Of a DNA stretch of 64,000 nt, positions 57,033 through 64,000 are shown one piece after another. Made by a program: the position numbers and the translations under genes. The stretch spans positions 135,856,226 through 135,920,225 of the forward strand of contig NC_088780.1 in NCBI RefSeq assembly GCF_958450345.1, in the 5' to 3' direction. The DNA comes from Calliphora vicina. Lineage: Eukaryota > Arthropoda > Insecta > Diptera > Calliphoridae. The notes beneath the pieces were generated by a model, which searched no databases, was not told where the DNA came from, and worked only from the letters and a program-made list of their open reading frames with translations. Positions within the stretch are counted from its first letter, which is position 1. Every line of letters begins with the position of its first letter.

Positions 57033-58739
57033 TCACATTTTACACTGGGACAGCATTTCTAAGTGACACATTGTTTTTGGTTTATACTTTAATTTAAATT
57101 AATTAAACCGCGATAACATTTGGGCCCCTTCTCCAACCGATTTTACACGCGAAGAAATAAAAATTGTAAACAAAAATTTTTCAAAATTCAACAAAATTCT
57201 GATTTTGCCCATACTATATTAAATGTCTCTTATATATTTTTCAAATTAAAAGACTCTACTTTCGAATAATAATAAAATTACATAATAATAATGCAATTTT
57301 GAAATACAGATGAGCTGCTCAGATATTACATGCAGTAAATTCGACAAAAATTTTGGTTTTTCGATATTCTGATAACAGCTGTTTTTAATATTCAACTTAA
57401 ATGGGAAGGTTATGGAGAAATATTGAATTCCGATACCGCTTTATGATAAAACTATCGGGTGACGTTTTTTATGTATATTAAGCCTACTCCTAAATAAGCC
57501 TGAAAATTGCAATCGGTACAAACTATTAATCCGTGTCGTGACGTATACTTTGTTATTGCTCTTGAAATTTTCAGATTTATACAACTTTGGGTAGGAGTAC
57601 TACATATTCGGTAGAGCCGTATCCATCATCCAGACTTGTTCGTTTAATTCAACAACATTTAAGTTTGTTACTGTTGCTGCTGTTAGCTGTTATTATTATA
57701 TTATTATTGTTGTTGTGGTTGTTTGCTGCCACTTGGGTACTTCCAGTTTTCTTTTATTTTTTGTTTTTAAGTTTTCAGTTCAATTTGTGACTTTAAGAGC
57801 ATCGGACGCTTTTTGTAATTCAAGACGGTCGTCGGACGGGTCGCGTTTCTACGTTCGTTCAATTCAATTGTTGCGTGCATTTTGAAAAGTTATGGCAAAC
57901 GTGTTGCTGTTACACTGACTGACTAGTGCAACTGGAAACATTCGTTTTCATTTGTTGTTTGTTTTTCATTTTCATACTCTTCCTCTGCAAATCAAGTTTT
58001 CTCGATAGCAACAACAACAACCACAAATGCATAAAAAAATCAAAAAAAAGCTAAAAAAAATTATTTAAAAAAGAAAAAAATAATTTTAATGTAGCATTTG
58101 ATTGGATTTTTGTCTTTTATTTGTATCAATCACATTTACTTAATGTGGCATGATGATGAAGGTGATACGATCAAGCAATGTATTGCAGTTGCTGCTGTTG
58201 GATTTGTTGTTTCTCATGTGAATAAATATGAGAAGAGTCCGTTTAAACGTTGTTGATGTTGCCCCCCTCTCTCGTGCTGCGATATTGTCGGTCGTTTTTG
58301 TTGTTGTCTTTTCTCAATAAAATGTTAAATTTATACGCGTGTGTGCTTAAAGCAAGAGTGCGTAAAAATACAAAATAATAATCCAGTACCAGTAATAAAA
58401 AAGTGTATTAAACTTAACAACAATAACAACACCGGCCGAACTGTCTGTCGGCTGGTCCATTATTTATTAATTGAGTGTGAATTAATTAAAATTTTAAAAA
58501 TTAATAAAAATTTTGAAAAAGTATTTTTAATAAAATAACTGTTAAATACAATGTACTAGAAAAGCGTAATATTACATTAACCCTTTAATTATCAGAAAAT
58601 CAAAAGCTTTTTGAATACGCCACTGTAAAATGGGAAATATGAATAATGCAGTAAACATCCCTGATTTTAATCTATTTAAATTAAACTATAAAACAAACAA
58701 ATAATTCACTTAGAAATGCTGTCCCAGTCTAAAATGTGA
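57033..58739. repeat. Widely spaced inverted repeat, ~75-100 bp arms
   Basis: TCACATTTTACACTGGGACA then GCATTTCTAAGTGA at 57033-57066 is matched by the complement at 58707-58739. Weaker similarity continues inward (TTTAATTTAAAT). This could be a 1.7-kb TIR element or two copies of a short repeat in opposite orientation. Confidence 0.6.
57775..57808 (+). promoter_or_regulatory. Candidate Inr + DPE core promoter
   Basis: TTCAGTTC gives an Inr (TCAGTT) with A+1 at 57777; GGACG at 57804-57808 is at exactly +28 to +32, the Drosophila DPE position and consensus (RGWYV). Downstream DNA (57810-58440) is CAACAA- and GTTGTT-rich like long fly 5' UTRs. No coding exon is found before the window ends, so any gene would start with a non-coding exon. 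Motif match only. Confidence 0.4.
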
Positions 58740-58967
58740 AATTCCCCGGATTTTGTTGACTAAGGATTGCAATTATGATAAAGTATATTGCGTTATTTGG
58801 TCCTTCATTTTTACATAGAAGTTTCGAATCTTTTGATATAGAATAATTTATTGGAAACAAATTAATACACAGTGGTGGACAATATGGGGTTCCTTATTTT
58901 TCGGTATTTTTCCATTCCAGTATTAAATACTTATTTAATACTTAATTATGCCAAAAATAAGTAAAAT

Positions 58968-59190
58968 CTGTGGCCTTTTGACAAAACCACGTAAAAACTG
59001 TTGAATTGATCAATAATTATTTTATTATTTGTCCTTAAAGAATTTAGAAAGCTTTGTATAATTTGTTGAGAGCTTTCAAAATACTATAAGGAAAAATAAT
59101 AAAATAATTATTAATCAATTCAACCGTTTTTAAGCTCTCCTGAAAAATTTTAAAATTCCACTTAAGTTGTTTTGTCAAAAGTTCACAGAT
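58968..59190. repeat. Foldback repeat
   Basis: Nested inverted words: CTGTGGCCTTTTGACAAAAC / GTTTTGTCAAAAGTTCACAG outside, and ACTGTTGAATTGATCAATAA / TTATTAATCAATTCAACCGT inside. No fixed ends. Confidence 0.6.
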
Positions 59191-59479
59191 AGTGCTTAGT
59201 AAAATCTAAAAAATCGTAATTCGTTTAAAAAAAGGACTTTTTCGAATCTGAATGTGTATAAAATAAAAATCATTATTTTCTCTAAATATGAATAGCATTG
59301 AAAATTTTATTGTTAAGCATTTGTATTAAGTTGCCCTTTTATGCAGGGCAATAAAATCGAAAAAAAAATGTATAGGCTTTTTAAACCACTACACAATTTT
59401 GATGTATTGTGTTTCCAGTAGTACAAATATAGCCAAAATTTTGATTTTTTTAGACGTTTCTCCACATAATTAATTACTC

Positions 59480-59745
59480 AAAAACGGTTAGTGTGATATT
59501 ATTAAAGTTAAGTTAGAAAAATTGAAATTTACATATCCTTTAATCCTATATATTGCGATTTAACCGGCTCAGTAGTTTCGTAGTTTAATAACAAATTGAA
59601 ACAAAAATTATATTTTTTACGTGAAAATAGCCATTTTTTTTGTTTTAAAAAAATCATGAAAAATCGAAAACGGCAGAAATTTTTCAGATTTATTGCTTTA
59701 TCGCAAAGCCACATGTAATAGGAACAAAATGAGATATCGATTATA
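59480..59745 (+). repeat. Second copy of the interior of the 55976-56397 element
   Basis: GATATTATTAAAGTTAAGTT, TTTACATATCCTTTAATC, GGCTCAGTAGTTTCG and TTTTTACGTGAAAATAGC match 56045-56310. The TIRs of the 55976 element are not present. The similar open frames on the minus strands of both copies are by-products. Confidence 0.75.
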
Positions 59746-60109
59746 AAAATCGATGAATTCTTTTTGAATTTATTCACATTTAAGTGAATTCGCTCATTTT
59801 CAGAAAATTGCATGTGCTTTCAAGCGTGTGAATTTTACATGTGTTTTGTTTTTGTTACAATAATTATAATATATTGATGATTATAATCAAATGATGCACT
59901 CTAAATAATCGAATTTTTCTGTTGTGGCTGAACAATTATATTTGGGATGACATAAATTCGGTTAACGTAATCTGATTTTTTTATACTAGTATCGAAGAAA
60001 TTTAAAACGAATAATCGAATCATTCGATTTATCTGTGCAGCAGTATTGCCAATTTATCAATTTTGTAGCTAAATTTAGCATTTTTTGATAGAGTGACTCA
60101 GTATTTTGT

Positions 60110-60660
60110 TGCATATCTTTTGTTTGTTATTACTGCTTCACAGCAACGATGTCAATCGACTCCTTCGACATATCTTGCCTTTGTGGTATAATTTTGAGTC
60201 TGTATTCTGCGATCTACAATTTCCCATAGGTTTTGTAAGGAATTGTGAGGGCCCGATGTGGTAGGCCACTTCAAAACACATACTTCAATGGATTGTAACC
60301 ACTCCATTACAAAGCTAGAAGTATGTTTTGGGTCATTGTCATGCTGTGATCTCCAAACTAGGAGAATATTTTCCTCATTGAAATCGTCAGAGAGTTTCCT
60401 ATAAAATAGGTTTGTTCAATATTTTTTTGGGACACTTGAAATTTATGATTTTTGCAACCTCACATGTTCTACAGGCGCCACTGTGCGTAGTTTAAAATGG
60501 ATGACAGTCATAGTATCTTACAAATGTTCTCCCAGTTGTTTAAATGTTCTATGGGAAATTGTATACGAACAGTACGGTTTTTAGAAATAACAGGTTTTTC
60601 CGCGGCGCTATTAAATTATATTGTCTTGGTTTTAAGAGGTCTTCCTCCGTAATGTTCAGT
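60110..60660 (-). pseudogene. Tc1-like transposase remnant, catalytic Glu replaced by Gln
   Basis: Minus-strand fragments in order: GGRPLKT (linker), PVISKNRTVRIQFPIEHLNN, WAPVEHVRLQ-like, then a continuous frame QHDNDPKHTSSFVMEWLQSI, EVCVLKWPTTSGPHNSLQNL, WEIVDRRIQTQ, ending RYVEGVD before TGA near 60153. In the DD34E triad the third residue, 34 residues after the Asp, is Gln (NSLQNLW instead of NPIENLW). Several frame breaks in the N-terminal half. No TIRs seen. Confidence 0.8.
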
Positions 60661-63600
60661 ATTTATGATTACAATTATGAATAGTGATGAAAAATTGGAT
60701 ACAGTAATACTCTCCGAAAATATACATGCAACGTTTTACGTTACTGAAGAATCAATAATTTCAAAGAACTGTCACCCATTAATGTCAAAGTCGCTGAAGT
60801 TCTTGAAAAATATCTTTATCATCAATCCATGATATTTATTCTTAACCAGACAGGCTTATGGTTGAACAGACAGACAACATTTATTTGTCATGTTATTAAC
60901 ACAAATGTGTAAATGAATCAATTTAATATTTAAGATCCAAACAAATATTGAAAAGTTCAATGGAATTGTGTAAAGAAACCCGAAGAAGAAAAAGACTACG
61001 GTAATTGTAGTACTACAAAAGTTCATTAAAATTAACTTTTCAATAAAAGTCTTTTTGGATTTTTCTCCAACATTCCTTTGGTAACTTTTAATGGATACAA
61101 AATTCATTCTTATAGTTTGTAAATTAGTCATACATCCAATATGAATAATATCAATAAAGATAAATTCCTAAAAATGTTATTATTTTTATGTTAAATAAAT
61201 TTAAATTGAGTAATTTGTTTTTGTTGTGTGGGTAAATATTTACAAAATAACAAAAAGAAATATTTATGTATTAATCAGATTAAGAAAATGAGTACTTAAA
61301 GATATAGACGTATTAAAAAAACTCATAGGTATGGTTTAAATATGTACAATAAATACTGCAATTAACCCATTGTGATATAATTACCGTGAGCAGATATGTT
61401 TATTTTTAATTAAATAGCTTTAAGAATGCGTTATTTTAATGTTATCTAGGGTTCCGAATTTCCAGGAATTTTTAACTACCCTGGACGAAAATCCATTACA
61501 TTTTTTTTCGAATAAATAGTCTTAGACTATTTATTCTTTTAAAGGGTTTCCAATTTAACTTTATTCTGAATTTCATAATTTGGGACTGATTCACAAACAC
61601 AACCGAAAAAGTATTTTAAAATTTATGTATGAAAAACACTCAAAAATTATTTGAAAACTGAGTGACTTTCAAAGTGAATATGGGAATTTAGACCAAATGC
61701 TGTAAAAAAAAGTATAATACGGAATAATATCATTAGTATAGAATCATAGATACTATTATAGAACCAAAAAGTATAAATATCCTAGGTCGTCATAAGATGT
61801 TGAATACACGAAATTTTGCACAAATACTCTCTGTTGATTCCATGATTTTACCTAGCCCCCATACAAATCCGTTCTAAGTACTCTGAAATTATCGGGCAAG
61901 AAAATTTATGATTATCTTTTAGATATTAAAATAGATAGATATTTTTGGATGGAATCGCCATTAGAACAGTTCCAATTAAATTATTTAAGTTTATGCTCCC
62001 TCAATGGGTTAATTCAATATTATTTCCGTTGAAAATACGACTTGAGTTAATAAAGTCTACAGCTGTGCACAAATTTGCCTCCTTCACAAAATGCTACTTT
62101 TACGCTGTGCTGTGCTCACCTACATTTGTGTTTAAGAAAAAAATGCTTTGTTTGAAAATCTACCTGAAAATTGTAATTGATGTTTTGTTTTCTTAACAAG
62201 CTTTTTTTATACACACAGAAAGATGTATGCCGTTAATTTGAATTATTGTTTACACCAAACATCTGAAATTATGACTCAAAATTAGATCGAATTTCATGAA
62301 TCATACAAATTCATATTTCTTAAAAGGAGTTGATAGGCAAATAACTCTATAAAAGCTAATGTGTTTTGAAATTGAAATGATTGTTCATTTCATTATACAG
62401 ACGATTTTTTACGGACATTTAATACTTAAGGGACTTTTAAAAATGGCCACATAAATATTACAGAAAATCTGTTAAAATAGAAAATATGATAAACAATTCG
62501 ACCCACAAAAAAAATGGTTACACATATTTAGTAGAACTTTGGTTTTCATGGTTTAACTTTCATTTTTGATATGAAAAATGCTTTAGGTTTAGTTTTGTTT
62601 TTAAATAAATAAAAAAATAATAATAATAAAACAGAAGAATAGTCTTATCTTATCGGCCTTTGTTGTTAAGAATAGATAATATCAATAGTACAAACATTTT
62701 TTTAATTTACAAACATTGAAATAATTTCGAAATGATCCTAGTACCTATACAACTATGCCGAATATTATTTACTCTACAATAAAAAATGCATTTTAGAAAA
62801 ACACAGATGTATGTATAATGAATTTTTTCTTAAACTATGTATTAGAATCAGACATGATGTTTTCGTAAACATTTTGCATTCGGATTATGGATTTCGTAAC
62901 AAATTATTCGTGGCGTAATTTTTGGTGTTTTTTTAAATTAAATATTTCTTATCAAATTTCTAACTTCTCAGAAAATATCAAATTAGAACCGATTTATGCG
63001 CATTAATGAAAATTGAAACAAAATACAAGTGTGCATTGGTAAAACCAATTAAGTTTTTAATTTTATTCCTACGTGTAGCTTTGGATCTATAAATTTTTCA
63101 ATATTAGTTGTCATAAGTAAATTCGTTTTGTAATCTTATATCGTCCCTTAATAAAACAATAGTGTATATTTTTTGCCATTTCGAAATAATTGAGTTTAAA
63201 ATTTTTGTGTTAGTCTGTCCAGATGTCTGGAACAAAAATAATATTTTAATTGATCTTTTCATCCACTTTGTGCAAGTAGAATTTCACCAAATTTTGACCA
63301 CCTATAGAATCATCAATAATGGTGAATACACTACTGTTTTTTTGGGGGGACGATATGTACATTTCTATAAATAAATTGATTTCAGCATTATGTCCTCATC
63401 GCGAAGGAGTTGTCGCAATTACCGACATGAGTTTTGTTACATTGATCTGAACATATATCATAAACGAAATGACCTACTGTAGAGTATCCAAATAGTAGTA
63501 CGAATATAACTTTATAATCTAATCAGTAAATTGGAAAAGTATGTAAGTAGTTGGGGTGTGTATTTCAGAATACAACTACATATTTCCAAATGGTTAAAAA

Positions 63601-64000
63601 AGCTTTTGTTTTTTTGTACAATTCAGTATGTTCTTAACTTTCAAACATAACGGCATGTAAATACATATACTAAACATTTGTATTGCTAAACCAAACTAAA
63701 TAATTAAATTAAACAAATAGAAGAATAACACTACTTATTTCTAAAAAAAAAAGTGAATGCGTTTAATCAGTTTATTAAAAAAGCTAATAATTTATCAGTT
63801 AAAAATAATATAATAATATTAACGCAAACAACAACAAGTTTGATAAGATATCTATATAAATAAAACAAATAATACAAATATTCTTTTAAAAAAATATTTA
63901 AAAGAAATACAACATTTTGAAGAAGAAATACTAAATGACGTGTTCAATATAATACAAATCCTTATAAGTTATAATAAATAGTGCCATAATTAAGCAAATT
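60661..64000. other. Gene-free AT-rich end of window
   Basis: Nothing recognised except a perfect 12-bp hairpin GAATAAATAGTC-TTA-GACTATTTATTC at 61510-61536. Open frames are short and follow AT composition. Confidence 0.45.

Noticed and set aside
56081..59813. Two similar minus-strand frames (56081-56308 and 59529-59813) that could be taken for a duplicated gene
   Set aside because: The similarity is at DNA level across a non-coding repeat and extends beyond the frames; one copy lies inside a TIR element.

Overview
This is eukaryotic DNA from an insect, almost certainly a higher dipteran. I infer a calyptrate fly (blow fly or house fly type). The proteins read like close relatives of Drosophila proteins, genes have GT-AG introns with several only 60-80 bp long, intergenic DNA is very AT-rich, and much of the window is transposon debris of kinds common in fly genomes. 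There are no operons, ribosome binding sites, CRISPR arrays or other prokaryotic features.

Genes, left to right: (1) 1-760, minus strand: N-terminal part of an NKAP-type SR/Lys-rich nuclear protein, running off the left edge. (2) 1639-5179, plus: complete gamma-COP (coatomer subunit gamma) in 8 exons, head-to-head with NKAP. (3) 8979-12907, plus: small two-unit filamin-repeat protein in 4 exons with a 3 kb transposon-bearing first intron. (4) 26071-28667, plus: last three exons of a probable Myb/SANT- or MADF-like DNA-binding protein whose first exon I could not place. (5) 33135-34573, plus: complete Golgi Qb-SNARE GOS28 in 5 exons with a DRE promoter element. (6) 36566-39896, plus: complete mitochondrial import subunit TIM22 in 4 exons. 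Gamma-COP and GOS28 both belong to Golgi vesicle traffic, but they are ordinary neighbouring housekeeping genes, not a cluster.

The rest is mobile-element territory. It includes a broken non-LTR retrotransposon (15.7-17.5 kb) with a 289-bp internal tandem duplication, an RNase H fragment (18.5 kb), a possible solo LTR (17.7-18.2 kb) and two tRNA-like Pol III promoters (24.8-25.0 kb). There are two near-complete Tc1-type elements with IR/DR ends (29.6-31.1 and 40.8-42.4 kb) and further Tc1/mariner remnants (48.2, 50.5 and 60.1-60.7 kb). About a dozen short terminal-inverted-repeat elements are present, many with readable target-site duplications (TAA/TTA, TTAA, AAT/ATT, or TA flanks). One group is a three-level nested insertion (44.2-46.4 kb). 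A 2.98 kb non-autonomous Helitron (52.3-55.3 kb) carries a 118-bp tandem array organised into 354-bp higher-order repeats. A palindromic minisatellite lies at 46.9 kb. From 55.3 kb to the end I find no coding gene, only repeats and a candidate Inr+DPE core promoter near 57.78 kb that may begin a gene whose exons lie beyond the window.

I found no clearly new biochemical system. The most unusual structures are the satellite-bearing Helitron, the nested TAA-target elements with a reconstructable empty site, and the long hairpins inside a TIM22 intron.
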